DNA of 64,000 bases from Plazaster borealis (GCA_021014325.1 CM037470.1:4119647-4183646), one strand, 5' to 3'; counted from the first letter of the stretch, positions 23,301-38,300 are shown. Made by a program: numbers and translations. Notes: generated from the letters alone by a model not told the origin.

Positions 23301-26300
23301 TACGGCCTAAGGGGAAGTGTGAAGAATGGGACCTGAACCCACACTCAGTATATCAGAACACCAGAACTTTGAGTCCGTTGTTGAGTCCGTTGTGCCAGAC
23401 CGCTTGGCCACGACAACCAATCAAGTATTGACCCCTTGCACAATGCGGAACGCACCTCCGCAAAAGGCGCGTCTACCATTTCCACCATTTTGGGAGTCAA
23501 TTCGCCGATTTTTTGACCGGTGAGGGCGTTTTTGGACCAATTTTTACGTGATGAAAAACAAGTAAACAAACAGGGTTTTTAAATTTTTGTTATTATTATG
23601 TTTATGTATTTCGTCATTGGTGCGAGAAAACTACATACAGGCAATTAAAATAAGATGAAACTGTAATTGTGTTGCAAGACATTTCCTGAAGAAAGCGCCC
23701 TCACGCGGTCAAAAATATGGTCAATTCTTTTGTGTAAATTTTGTGTGCTGCAGGCTGTGCAAGGGGTCCATAAGGTAGAACTCCATGTACATAACTCCAA
23801 CTGAGTTTTTGTTATTTAACATTTGATTCTTTTAAATGTGTTTTTATAACGAACTTTGTTAGGGTACCTCTTGCTGGTGTCTGCTCTTCATGTTGGCCTC
23901 GGCAACCTGCCTCTTGTCGGCGAGCCTCTTCCTGAGATCCTCCACCTGTCTCTGTTTGGCCGCGTCAAACTTGTCCAGGGCTCTGGTCATCTCCTTCTCG
24001 TGGGACGACATGATCTTGTCGATCTCCTGCTGGGTCTCGGCGCCGTCCAGCTTGGAGGCCAGCTTGCAGGACAGGTCTGAGATCAACTTCTGACGCTTCT
24101 TATCCTGGGAAGAGAGAGAGATGGAACGAAATTTAACTCGTTGAGATTGTAGTGAAACTTTCTTGAATACACCCTTTGTGTGTATACCTGTTGATAGCTG
24201 TTTATTTACGTTTATTTTCCTAAACGGTAAAATGGAAATTATGACTTCCGTTTAATCGTTTAAACGTTTCTACCAATTCCAATCAGAACTATGAGCCCAT
24301 CTGTAAAAGAAGGAGATGTCAAAACACTTCCAAGGATTAATAATAGAATACTGTAACCCAGTCTTTACAGTCACAAAACCACAAGCCACAGTGGGGTGGC
24401 ATACACAGCAAAATGTATAACAATTTTTTAGGGTGTAGTTGTGAAAATGATGTATTAAATTTGTAGTGGGGATTAAGATAAGAAACATTCCACCAACAAA
24501 AGGGATGTCTATCATTCTCCCTGAGGCTAACATTTTTATCACGAAAAGGCAGGTCTCTTTTTTTAAACTTATCGGCTTCGTTAAACCATTAAGGAAATTT
24601 GGATTTCACTGATTGTTTACAGTTAAACGTCCCAACCCTAATCAGAATCTGAGTCTGATGCAAAATACGCCCTGATACTTACAAAGTCAGTCAGAGAGCT
24701 GTTAATCTCGTCCTCCTCCTTGCTCCGCAGGTCGTTACCCAGCTGCACCCGCTCATTGGTCTGCCTCTTCAGGAGGTTATCCACGGCCGCGCCCTTCCCG
24801 CTGACCACACCCATGCTGGTCACGCCTCCAGCGGGACCGAGCCCCGCCTGCTGCAGCATCTCGGGGCTGAGGGGAATCTTGCCGGAGTTGAGACGTTCCA
24901 AGAGGACCTGAAGGGCTTCCATCAGGTCATGCTCGCGAGAGGATGCACCAGTGGCTGCATGTAAGAAATGGGACAAGAGGGTGGAATTCTGTAATGCGAC
25001 TGCTTCAATACAAAAATATTTGTAGGTATTTTACAGGATTGGTAGAGCCGACAAAAAAGTCGCAGACAGTGTTCATATTTTGTGTGGTCAACCATATACA
25101 TGAAATAACAAACCTTTGGGCTTCATCCGTTGTGTGAGTCGGGAGAAAATAGTGATAAACATGCCCAATTTTCAGCATGTCAATACATTGTACTTTATTG
25201 TGGTTGTAACAACCGAAACCAGAAGGATCACCTTTTTTGTACGGGGATGTTTTGGTTCATAACTGACTTTTGATAATGTTCAATCAAAACGGCCTTGAAT
25301 TTGACTTTTTGACTGACGAAAAATTACTCCTTGGAATATAAAGACCAATTGGTTGTTGAAATCCAATGACGTTGTGTTTCAAATTTCATTCTGAAAAAGT
25401 CAGGAATGAGCCAGAACATCCCCATACAAAAATGTGGAGACCCATTTTTCTCATAATGATGTCATCAAATGTTTTGGATATTGACAAATTTTGCACTGGA
25501 AGGGTAACAAATACAATGGCAAATTTACACCATTTTAAAGTGAGACTTGTAATTTTTTACCCACTCACATGATGACCATGTCTATTGGAAAATGAGTACA
25601 TCACAAATTGAATTGGTCATTTCCCTTGCTCTTTAAAGTAGAGGATGGAGATGATTTCATCCTTCCAAAAACTACACCTTACCTGTGAAGTTGTACTGTC
25701 TGCTGGTGTTGACTACATGCGTGGTATCCCCACTAGTCTGGTATCCTTCACGCTCGGCCTTCCTTGCACGTTCCTTCTCGATCTTCTCCAGCTTGGACAT
25801 GTCCAGGCTAAGCAAGAGACCCTGGAAGAAGACAAATCATAATGATGTCAAATAAGATTTTAAACTTTTGCAAGGTGGAAAATACATTCTAGTCAGGTTT
25901 GCAGTGATACCATGCAGGTTTCTCCCCAGGATTTTTTTCAAAACTGCGGGCCATTCTGGATGCAAATTTTCAAAGTTTGCCAAAGCACGCTGAATTTAAA
26001 CGAGGTCCTCAGAATGTTTTGAACTTGGTGTTTTTATCTTGGTTTTGAAGGGAATGTATACCTTTGGCTTTTGGAACCGTTCGATTGTTTCAATCCTATA
26101 TAAATGTAGGTATGTACAATAAAACTAACCTGTGAAAATTTCATTTCAAAAGGTGGTAGCATTTTTGAGTTATCACAATCTGAGAAACGAATCTGACAGT
26201 AACGTTTCTCAGATTCAAAAATTGGGGGAAAAAAACCTGATATCTTTTTCCATAACTACATTACTTCGAAGTGAAATGCTTCTTAAAATGCTTTATACCA

Positions 26301-29300
26301 TCAAAAGCTGCTGCACTTCGTACAAAGTAAGTTTTATTGCCATTAATTTTAAGAGCGATTACCAAACGAATACCTTACCTTTAAAAACCCTATTGTGCAA
26401 TCTGGAGCATTCTAAACAGTTTTATCTCAATGATTTCTTACCTTCACCCCGTCTGTCTTTTGGCTCATCTTGGTTTTAAAAGCCCTATTGTGCAATCTGG
26501 AGCATTATGAATGGTTTTATCTTGATTATTTCTTTACCTTCAGCCCGTCTGTCTGTTGGCTCATCCTCTCGTAGAAGCCTCTCAAGTCTTCTTGTTGTCT
26601 CGTCAGCTGCTGTGCCAGATACAACGTCTGATCCTCTAGCTTGTCGTACAGAGTACGCACGCTGAAGTCTTCCAGTTCAACCTTCTCAGTGCGAGCGGTC
26701 GACTCGGCGCCCTCAACAATGCGAGGACCGAGCAGGAGAGACTCCCTGAATTGTCAACAATGCGAGAAAAAAGAGAGGTTTAATAGATGTTAATTTATTA
26801 AAGGTTATCAAGAGATAAAGTAATAATACACAACATTTAGTAGGCGCTTAATACAGATGTTTCTAAGCCCACCATTGTCTGATTACAAATTCTTTCCTGC
26901 AAGGTATGTGGAGCTACATTTGAAGTATGAGGCCTATTCATTTATAGCACCATGCAATGGTTTACAAGGTGCTGTGGCGCAAAATATGCTGCCGATCAAA
27001 CCAGGAACACCGGGGCGAACCCCTTCTCTTTACGATAAGTGCACTGGGTTCTTTTACGTGCATTACACAACACACGGGACCTACGGCTTTACGTCCCATC
27101 CGAAGGACGAGTAAGCTATGTCTTATTAGAAGAAACTTCTGGAGGTCCACTGGATTGCTGGCGTATGCCTACAGGAGCAGTCCTTTGCGCCTGAAACGTG
27201 CCCTTCTTTTGAGACGTTCTCTAAGTCTCAAGCAAAGGCTAATTTCCAAGAACCCGTTTAAAACTGATAATTTGATTTGCTGTGTGAAGGAAACAAATTC
27301 GGGCACTTTAACAGATACCAATGTTTGAATAAACACAATACTTGCACACTCAATTATGGGCATACAAATCTGCAGTTTGCCCCCAAAAAGGAAAGGGCCG
27401 GGTGGCAAGACTTTGTACAGTGTTTTTTTCAATTTTCAATGGCACAGCTGAGAAACCAAAACACGAAGAAATCAGCTCAGCCAAATTTCATTGCGTTGCC
27501 TAATGTGGAATTCTGCGCTCCATTCCCATGGAATCATGTGCTTTTACAGGGCGAAGTAAGCGTATAATTCCGTAAGCAATGCCGTGAAAGTGGCCCCCGA
27601 TCAGCTGAAAAAGGTACATGCCTGCAATTGTGGATGTGTAAACTATTCTTTGCCTCAGACTTTCCAGTTAAGGCCTTGTCACACGGGGCAACTTCTACAG
27701 GCAACTCGGAGGCAACCAAATGCAGTGCATGCTACAGGACAACTTTGGTGGCACACGAGTACATTTTCAAACAGTGTCTTACGATCCCCAAGAAAAATAT
27801 GTGAACTGTCAAATGTGAATGCCTTTTCTTTTTTGAGATTGCCTGGAACTGGTTGCCAGTAAAATGCCTCGTATGACATGGCCCTTAGAGTGACAATTAA
27901 GAGAGCGTACCTGTCTGTATCTTGATACTGTAGGTACGGAGGGATCCTTGGTGGGGCCCCGAGGGCGCGGTACTTCGGCTTCCACATCTTGAGTGGGTAG
28001 ATACCGGCGCTGTGAGGGCGCCAGACGATGACGGCGATGACGAGCATGATGATACAAGCAGCCAAGAATGAGAGCATACCTGCAAGAGAAAGGAATTCAC
28101 TGGTCTTGAAATGCTGGGAAAACACGGTTCCTACAAGAACCATATCCAATAACAAAACTAAACGTAGGCCATGTCGGTATTAGTGGCTGTGGCTTCATCA
28201 CCGTGACAGTTGAATGTTGAAGTAAAAGTTCCTTTTGATTATTACAGAAATTGCAATTAATGACCTGGACCCAATTTCATAGAGCTGCTTAAGCACAAAA
28301 AGTAGCTAAGCACAACAAAATTATGCTTACCAGATTGAGGTTACCAGCCAAACTACCATGTCACATGTACAATTTGTGACTGGTTCCCTGCTCATTTCTG
28401 CTTAGCAGACAATTGTTAAGCAATATTTTCTGCTTAAGCAGCTCTATGAAATTTGGCCCTAGACCCAATTTCATAGAACTGCTTAAGCACAACAAGTACA
28501 CGTAGCTCAGCACAACAAAATTATTCTCACCAGTATAACATTACCAGCCAAAACATCATGTCACATGTACCATCTGTGACTGGTATCCTGCTCAGTTTTA
28601 CTTAGTAGGAAATTGTTAGGCAATATTTTCTGCTTAAACAGCTCTATAAAATTGTGCCCTGCAGCCCATTTCACGAAACTTTATGCAACTGCGTAAGTCC
28701 ACTTACGTAAAATTTATTGCGTAAGTTGTGCACCATTTACACATGAAATCTTGCACAATCGACTAAAGCAGTTGTGCAAAGTTTCGCAAAATCGGCTGAA
28801 AGAATCAACTCACCGATGATAAGACCCCAGTCTGGTTCCTCGTTCATCGCTTCCTGTTTCTTGACATTCTGGATGGCCAGATTAGCGGCAGTTGACGGCT
28901 GGACGACAGACTGTGTCGTGTCGCATGTAGCCCCGGGCGCCTGCACGGAGACGATCACCTCCCACTGCGACTCCTGCGCGTCGGCGAACACGTACTGCCC
29001 GGACTCGGTGAAGACGTGTGCGAACGACGAGATAGCCACAGCGGTGCTCTCCACGTAGAAGCGCAGGTCACGGAACTCGCTGTAGTCGTAGGTGGGGTTG
29101 GTGTTGAACAGGTGATCCTTCTGGTAGACGGGGTAGTTGCTCTGGTTGCGGTTGATGGAGTTGATGGAGACACGGAAGATCATCATGTCCTCCATGGCTA
29201 GGCAGATGATGGGGTTGGGGATGCCCGGCACCGTGGTGGGGGTCTCGGCCAGGAGGCGACGTCGCCTGTTTGAGGTGATGTTGAAGTCGGTCATGGTGGT

Positions 29301-32300
29301 TGATATGACTGTGGTCACCTCAGAATCATCTTCAATAAAGTAAAAACAGAGAAAAACACATTCTTGAGTTGCCCTTCAAATAAAAAAACGTTCTATCAAT
29401 GGTAGACATCTTTCTATAACCAAGTTATGCAAACATACATCAGTTTTCTTTTAAAGATGCTGTAACCCATTAACAATTCAGGTATTTAAAGTTTTTTTTA
29501 TATAACATTTACACCTTTAAGTATGTGCTCAATGTGTTTATTGTATAAAATTTGTATATCTGTGACATTAACAACCCTACATTTCCTGAAAACAGTGTCA
29601 ATTAATGTTAGAATCATTAATTTGTTATAGATCATGATATCTGTGTTATCTTTAGGTATTCATTTAATAAACAAATCAGCTCCTGAAAATAAAATCTATG
29701 AGAATGAAGTCAATGAAACATCCTCAAAATGTTGCAAAATGAAGCCCACAGTTTGTAGCATCTCGAGAACCCCCCTATTGTACAGATGGTATGACCCGAA
29801 AGCTAAAAAGATTCATCAATGGTTATGAGTCTGCACTTCGCACTTCCTGCATGAAAGGCTTCTTTTGACACCGATTGTGGGTCTGAATCCCCTCACAAGG
29901 GATTATGGTCTTTATCCACTAGGGATTACTGGGAAAGTTTATCCACATAAAGTTATAATCATTCATAAGCTAATAAACTTGTAAATTTGAAAATATCAAA
30001 AACTAAACATTTTAAAAAATGTGGGTGTCGTGGTGACGGTTTGCTCTTGTTTAAACTTGTTAACCGCGTTGTCTTGAAGAAAGCCAAACTTAAGTTGGGG
30101 GGGGGGTTGGGCAAGTTACCAAGGATTAGCTGTTGTAGGTCATCCATGTCTGAGACTATATGGCCCATGGCTCCAGTTGACTCAAAGGAAACTATCTGGA
30201 TGTTCTTAGTTCCTGAGGTGTGGACACTCGGGCCAATCACGTTGGGAACAGGCTGGAAAAATATAAAACAAAGCGGCATATCATTATATTTGATATTTCA
30301 CTCTTTTTGTGCAAAAAATTGTTAATGACCTGACGTTTTGACTCTAGCAGAGTCTTTCTTGAAGGCTAAAAGACAACACAACACAACACACATAGGTATA
30401 CTGGTGTAACAGAAGCAGTTAAGTGGAAAGAGATGAAAAGAGAGAGAGGCAGAAAGCACACAGAAAAAGCAAGGGATGAACAATGAATAAGGAGACTTGG
30501 GGGTAGAGGAAAGGGGCTGGTTTAACCACAACAGGTTGGAAACACAAAAGACAAAATCAAAGGAGGGGAGAGGGAGACAAAATAAATAATTAGTGAATAA
30601 GACAGACTAAAAAGGAGATGACTGTTGGAAAAGGAGAAGCCAACGACAAAAAGTGTTTTCCTTCTTGGATGATCAGACCATGCGGTTGAATGGTCTGGAG
30701 GCACCTTGTGATGCCTTGCAACATTACAGCGAACAAATAGCCCTATCAAACATAAAACCATTTCCATTTTTTACACTAACGTTTCTCCTACAGTGAGAAG
30801 AAACAAAAACTCTGGTGTTTTAATTTCCAGGGGAAGAGATTTGACAAAATGTGGAAAATCCTGAAAATGGCTTGCAGACCTGGGTTCTCCCTTTATTCCG
30901 GAACCTCACAGATGTTACAAATCAGGAGGTTTAAGGAATCTGTGCAACACCAGAAATATAAAAAACTACAGGGCCCAATTTCATAAAGCCAGTAAGCACA
31001 AAAACTTGCTAAGCACAAAATAGTATTGCTTAACAGAAACAGGTTACCAGTTAAAATTACATTAAATTTGGATTGTTGTGGCTGGTGCCCCACTCAATTT
31101 TTGCTTTGCAAAGAAATTTGTCAAGCAGTATTTTCTGCTTAACAGCTTTATGAAATTGGGCCCTTGGCTTGATTTCACAAAGAGTTAAGATTGATCGTAA
31201 CTGCAAATCCATCGCAGTTGCTTAGCAAAGAGTGATGTCACAATACAAATCACTATGGTAATTACTGATAACTCATCTTAAGATGAATCTTAGTGCTTTG
31301 TGAAATCGGCCCCTGGTTTGGACACAATGTGGACTATTTCTTTTTCCCTTTTGATGATTGCTTCACTTCTTCCAATAAAAATTAAAGGCTAAAAGGAGAT
31401 TCTGAAAAAATCCTGAGATATCACACGCCTGTATGTTCCTTCATCTACAGTGAATCTTCTCACCATGGTCATTGTGTTCCCACTGCCGTCGTTGGCCGTA
31501 CTTGTGACGACGAGCTGCCCTGATGCACTCAGACTACCCTGCACCAATGGCTTGGTCTGCTCACAGGTTGAGTCACAAATCTCTTCCGAAGCTACGTAAG
31601 TATTGCATGTGCACCTACATGTACAAGACAAGAAGAAAAAACCAACCAGAAAACTAGTTAGCAGCTGCAGTGATCGCAGGTTTTTCCAGCGCATAAAGAG
31701 GAGAGAACCAGAACACCCTCGAGCCAGTTGGGTGAACAAATTGACACGGTGGATGGAGTAGTCTTTCCGTTTCCGATCTAATGGACGCTGGGCTGCACAC
31801 ATTTGAAATAAAAAAACTCTCAACACAGCCAATTCGCAGAGGTGGGCGCCTACGGGCCAGACAACAGCTCTTGGCGTTGTGATGATGACGAGTAAATATA
31901 ATTAAGTTTGAAACTTTGACACATGTTTGTCACTGTAGTAATCATCCTTAGACTTAGGCACAATTACATAGAAGCTGCTTAAGCAGGTGTTATTGCTTAA
32001 AACCTGCTGCTAAGCAAACATAAGCAGGAAACCAGTTCCAAATGGTACGTAAGACATGGTATTTTGGTTGGTAACAAAAACAAACAAATAAATAATTGAA
32101 TAAATACATAAAAAAACCCTCTAACCTTCCAAGATCCACGTCAAAGGTTCCACCATCAGCTCCACACATTGTCGTACAGTCATATGTATCCGGATTCACG
32201 CATTTGCGATCGCTGGCGTCGCGCGCCTGGCTGAGCTCGCAGCGGGCATCCACCTTGAGCTGACAGTCTCCGTCGCTGTTGCCTTCAGTCTCCGAAAGGT

Positions 32301-35300
32301 CTACCTCGTTGTAGAAGACGTACCCTGACCAGCACACACAGGAGCCACTGGTGGTTTGGAATGAGCGGTATTTACCTGTACAATCACATGTTGCACTCCC
32401 TGGAAGAAAAAGAATAATAACAATAATAAAAAACTAGACATTCATTTTTTGTAACATCACAAAAAAATAGGTGTTCAGGTTTTATGAATAGGAGGTTAAA
32501 CACCACAGTGCAATTCAAGTGCCGTCTTTTTGTTGGAGTTTAAGTATACATAGTGTTTCAAGGCTCATTTCAGTTTCAATCTAGAGTTATTTGTGGACTC
32601 AAGTTTGTCAGAAGAAGAAGAACAGCGTATTGAAACATACCTTCTTGTGCCGCTGCTGAGCTTCCACATGGTCGACATGCCTTCTGTCCCAGCATGTTGT
32701 TGAAGGTATTGGCTGGGCAGGGTTGACATTGATCTGATGTCACTGCCTTGATGATGTTACCGTATAACCCAGCCGGGCATGGGAATGGCTCACCAGACCC
32801 AGCAGGGCAGTAGTACCCGATGGGACATGGGTAGTCTTCAGGGGTACCAGTACCTTAATAGAGAGTTTGAGAGACAGAGAATAAATTGTTGGGGAAAATT
32901 TTGAAGAAAACTTCTTTTTTTTTAAGTGCGAAAGTCTTATATCATTGTAATCCTTAAAAAGACGTATCCCCTTAAGGTGATCCCCTGGCTGCCACTTCCC
33001 AAGGTGTATTGTAAACTTGGGTGTGATCCCTGGCTATACAGCAGTTACAGGTTGTATGGCTTCTAAACTGGCACCCCGCCAACATTAGGGCTAGATAGCT
33101 CAGTTGTAGAGTGCTGGCACTTTAATCCAGATGTCGCATGTTCAAGCCCTGCGCTAGTCAATTTTTCTTTGTTCAACCCAAAATTATTTTAAAATTTACC
33201 TAGTCAATTTCCCTTGTAGTTTAAAGACGCGAAGTGGTTCAGAAATTACACTATAGACCTTTCCATTGCAATGTCACAGAAAAGTTTGCAGAAATTTTGA
33301 ATTCAGTCACGACATCTGTTAACACGATTGAATGTTTCGCTAATATTCCAACCAGTGCGGCTTGTTTATCAACAATAGAAAGGTCTATAGGCCTTACCTA
33401 TAGGACAGTAGTATCCTTCAATACACTGTGCACACTCAAAGCGCTCGGTGTGGTTCCCGTACGTCCCTGCCGGGCACAGGCTACAGCTCTCGCTGGAGTG
33501 GTTACGCAACCCGGCATGATTCATAGCCCGGCTACCCAGGGGGCACTCCAGGGGTACTTCACTCCCTTCTGGGCAGTACTTGGGATAGAAACACCGGGTT
33601 AAGGCGCTGGAGCCCAGGGGGCAGTAGTACCCACTAGGGCATATAGGGGGTTCGCCTGTGACCCCTTCACAGTAGTGGCCAGGGCGACAGGTGACTTCCA
33701 TGGCAGCTCCTGTGCGATGGGATAAAACAGAGGGGGAAGAGGGCGACATAGGGTCAAAGTTCATCAAGTTGTTATGCAGAAAACATGAATATACTAAGTC
33801 AATTACTCTGAGGCCACTAACAAGGACAGCCGACATAAATTGTAATGTAAATACAAGAGATTTGAGTAAAACAGCCTTAGAGAAGTCGATCAAAGGGCAG
33901 GTTTTCTTAAGATCTGAAAAAAACAAAAGCTCTTTTTGTTTCCATCAGACAGACATAAAAAGTCTAAAATTTCTCGTCCCTGGACATTTCAACCAAATCA
34001 AGATATGTTTTGTGCACACAGCTTCACTGTGCAAAATGAACCGTAATTACAAAGTAAGATATGTTTTCAAATGGAGCTTCTCTGGTGCAAGATACAACGT
34101 TGTTACAAAGTAAGATATGTTTTTAAACTGAGCTTCTCTGGTGCAAGATACAACGGTATTACAAAGTAAGACATGTTTTCAAACAGAGCGTCTCTGGTGC
34201 TAGATACAACGTTATTACAAAGTAAGACATGTTTTCAAACAGAGCGTCTCTGGTGCTAGATACGTTATTACAAAGTAAGATATGTTTTCAAACTGAGCTT
34301 CTCTGGTGCAAGATACAACGGTATTACAAAGTACGATATGTTTTTGATTGGAGCTTCTCTGGTGCAATGTTATTACAAAACCAAGATACAACATTTTTCC
34401 ACTCATGCCATAAACGAACCTTCTGGGCATTCATACGAAGGTCTGCACGCTATCCCATGTATATTGATTGTGTCGTTTGGACAGTAGTATCCCGGTGTAC
34501 ATAGAGGGCAGTCTTCATTGCTGACGCGGCCTGTAGTGGTACTCATGCGTCCACCGGTGCACGGCTGGGGTTCGGTGGTCCCCTCTTCGCAGTAGTGGCC
34601 CTCGTAGCAAGGCAAAAATGAGGAATTTGTCATTCCTGTAGGGAAAGGATGAAACATTTTAGAGGCGAGGTAAAGCCTATTGGCCTATTGCTTCTTCAAT
34701 GCTTGCTCTCTTTAAACATCTTAAACCAAATTAAAACAAACGAACAACTGGAAACTTTGATTTTGTATTCATTTCATTCAGAGTATTCAACAAGTTTCCT
34801 CTTTCAAAGATTTAGCCAGGAAAAAGAGTGCCTAAAATTGCTGAAAAAGAAAAAGAGAAAAAAGGAAGTCCACACTGTTCATGTATTACACATTTACACG
34901 CAAAAGAAGGCTATATTAGTCTGTCTACATGCAGGGTGTCCAAACGACACCCAGACACCCCTCTGGCTAACACACTGTTCTAATTGAAATATTGACTGTT
35001 ATTCAAATCTTTTTGTCAGCAAAAACTGTCCAAAGAGAAAAAATGGATCCTTATGGAATTTAATTTGGGTTGAGAAAAATTGATTAGAGTGGGATAGACA
35101 AATTGACTAGAGTGACAAATTGACTAGATTTGAACCTGTGACCTCTGGATTGACGTTCCGGCATGTTAATCCGGAGTTCGCAAGTTCAAATCTCGCTCTA
35201 GTCAATTGTTCTTTGTTCAACCAAAAATTAATTTAAAAATTACCCAGTCAGTTTCCCTTGAGTGGTTTATTACTTGATTTATAGAATTTACATTGATAAT

Positions 35301-38300
35301 TAAGTTTTGTCCTGAAGATTTCAAGATTAAATATTTAGGGGGAAAACAAAAAAAGCCAAAACCTAAAATACAATACCATAGCAGCAAAAATTTTCACATT
35401 TCCTACGAAGGTATCTACAAGCAAAAAATTCCGCTAAGCTACTTTCACTTGTTTGAAATCTCTGTCACCCTTGAATGAAAACAGATTGGTGCTTACCAGT
35501 TTCTGGGCAGTAGAATCCGGCCTTACAGTTGAAGCAGTCACCATCGCTGGCTGCCCCTACAACGTCTCTGTAGTGGTAGATGGGGCACTCTACCGGGCCA
35601 ACACCTTCTTCGCAATAATGACCAAGAGGGCAGTGGTACAAGATGGGGTCTCCTAATGAAAAAAAAATACCATAAACAAATATCACGTCAAAAATGCATC
35701 CATAGACAACAACAAATTTCTGTATATGATTGAGATTTGGCACTGTACTGAAGTTGAATCGCCCAACTTCTTGCCAAAATTCCAGTTAACTATTTATAGC
35801 GCCCTCTTTTGACTCGGTAAGATCAGGTCATGTTTAATCACTTCTAACTGTGTTTATATCGCACGTTTAAATATGGCCATGTGATCTTCTCTTGACCAAT
35901 CAAAATGGATAAACTGTCCCAGGTATTTATGAATAATATATTATGTTTTCTTTTTGTTCAGTGTCTTAAATGAAAGTTTGTAATCTTCCCCGACTAATTG
36001 AAAACGAATATCTAATATTTAAATCAATTTTGTTTACCATCAATTTGGCAAAAATTTATATTTAGTTTTTAATGACCAGGGGCTTGTGGAAGATACATCT
36101 TTTCGATGACAGTTTAAAAACTTGTGTATTTCCCTGGACTACTCCCGGTCAAGATGTTTTTAGTGTCCGAAGATTTAAAAAAAAAACACACCAAAAAACA
36201 ACAAACTCAGGTAACGTATTTAGATTTCAGCAGCAGGGTTTGATAATTAAGAAAAAAATCACTAACCCTCTAGGCAGTAATTGCCAGCCGGGCAAGGCGC
36301 GCAGTCCTCCACTCTACTCCCAAACTCGTCAGGTCTCCAGGTGTTATTCTTGCAGGGTACGGGATCCTCTATCCCTGCCGGGCAGTAGTGACCGGGAGGG
36401 CAGGGGCCGGCGCAGGTCGTGTTCGGTGGGCACTGTGCCTGGTCAAAGTTATTGGCGTCAGACAGCAGGCCGTCTGGGGTGAAATCGTAACTTCGGCTGA
36501 GACAGAAATACCCCTCGGAACAATTTCCTTGGAGTTGACCACCCCTGCGAAGGAAACAAAAAACACAACATTTCACAACCTGGGCCCATTTTCATAGAGC
36601 TGCTTAACTGCTAAGAAGAAATGAGCAGGATACCAGTCACAAATTGTACACGTGACATGGTAGTTTGGCTGGTAACCTTATTCTGGTAAGCATAATTTGG
36701 TTGCGCTTAGCTACTTTTTGTGCTTAAGCAGCTCTATGAAATTGGGCCCTGGCTTCAAAGTTAAATTAATAGCAAGTTACCAACTGAGAAAAAACTTGGT
36801 GCAAACTTTGTTCAAGCACATCACCCATCTTGAGAAACAAAAGGGTGTCTTCCTATGTTAAAAATAACAAACCATAGTGTCAGTGCTGCAAAGCTGGTAT
36901 TAGGTCTTGTCAAAATTAATCCAGGACAGGTAGTTGTACAACAATTCTCTGATGTCAAGTTTTTGTTGGATCTCCGTCGGACTGTATTTCTATGACAGAC
37001 ATGGTTTTATTCGCTGAAACACAGTACTCTGATGCACTAAAGACATGCCCTATGCCAATGCACCTCGCTGAGCGCTCTGCGGTTTGACTGGCTGATTAAA
37101 TGTAGTATAAACAAACTTGCGGTTTTGGAGTGATCTGGAAGGTTTGGAGGTCATTGTATTTCACTAAGATGTGTAGTGTACAGTTGATTATAGTGAGCCA
37201 TGTAGAGACAACCTGCTTGTTTTCCAGTAGATAGCGATCTAAGTCTCTGCGGTTTGTAAACAAATGTGACCCCAATCACTGTGAACTTCTCCCATGGTTT
37301 CTCCGACATCCATGAGTAAAAAAAAAACTTGTCCTGGACGCTACTTATCCGCTGGTTGTCCTGGACTAATTTTGACAAGGTCCCTAAAGATAAAATAATC
37401 AAACAAAATATGATGACGTTTAAGCGTACTTACCTACAGTAGCTCCCTGCTAAGCATGGCAGACATTCGTATTGCTCCTTCAAGCCTTCATCCGTGTCGT
37501 ACGTGAAGGTACCGTTGGCGCATGTTATAGGGTACCTTGTTGCTGTATTGAACAATATAAGAAAGCCACCAATAATATTAATACAAAAAGACACTGCTTC
37601 TAGTTTTTGCAACTACCTTGGAAAACGACTAAAATAACCTCCAAATGTTTGTGAATGCTTTGATGAATGCTTTGATCTTAATCATGACCTACATTAAATG
37701 TAATACATTATTTTCAATCCCTTGAGATTCGTTATACGTTTTGCTTTGTACTCCGCCACGCCTGTGGTATGTGGTTTGTGACTGTAAAGACTGGCTAGTG
37801 TTCAATCCTGGAAAGTGTGTTGACATCTGTTCCTTTTGCAAATCGGCTCATACAGTAAATGTAGATCTGATTGGAATCAGTAGAAACGGCTAAACGGTCA
37901 ATCCCCAACAATTTGTTATACATTTTGCTTTGTACGCCTCTACGCCTGTGGTATGTGGTTTGTGACTGTGAAGACTGGCTAGTATTCTATTTTTAATCCC
38001 GATCATCCTGGAAAAAGTCTTGACATTTGCTTCTTTTACAGGTCGGCTCATAGTTTGGATTGAAATAGGTAGAAACGGTTAAACTGTTAATAATAATAAT
38101 AATAATGGACTTTTGTAGTGGGCCATGTCTGTCAGAAAGACACTCCTGGCGCATAGAAAAAGAACTTTGCTAATGAGGGTACTTAAAGCCAAGACTGAAC
38201 AAGTGTGTTGTCAAGTTAGTTTTGAAGCTGGAGAGAGTGTCTACAAGTCTGAGGTTCAGTGGAAGAGCATTCACAAGTTCCATACAGATGTTTAGGAGTA

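Larger units (their letters stand above)
22820..23425 (-). mobile_element. SINE split by nested insertions
   Basis: The SINE body ends at CAAGCAATAATGG (about 22918) and resumes near 23310 with GACCTGAACCCACACTC. Between them lie a LINE 3' fragment and a palindromic MITE. Confidence 0.7.
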
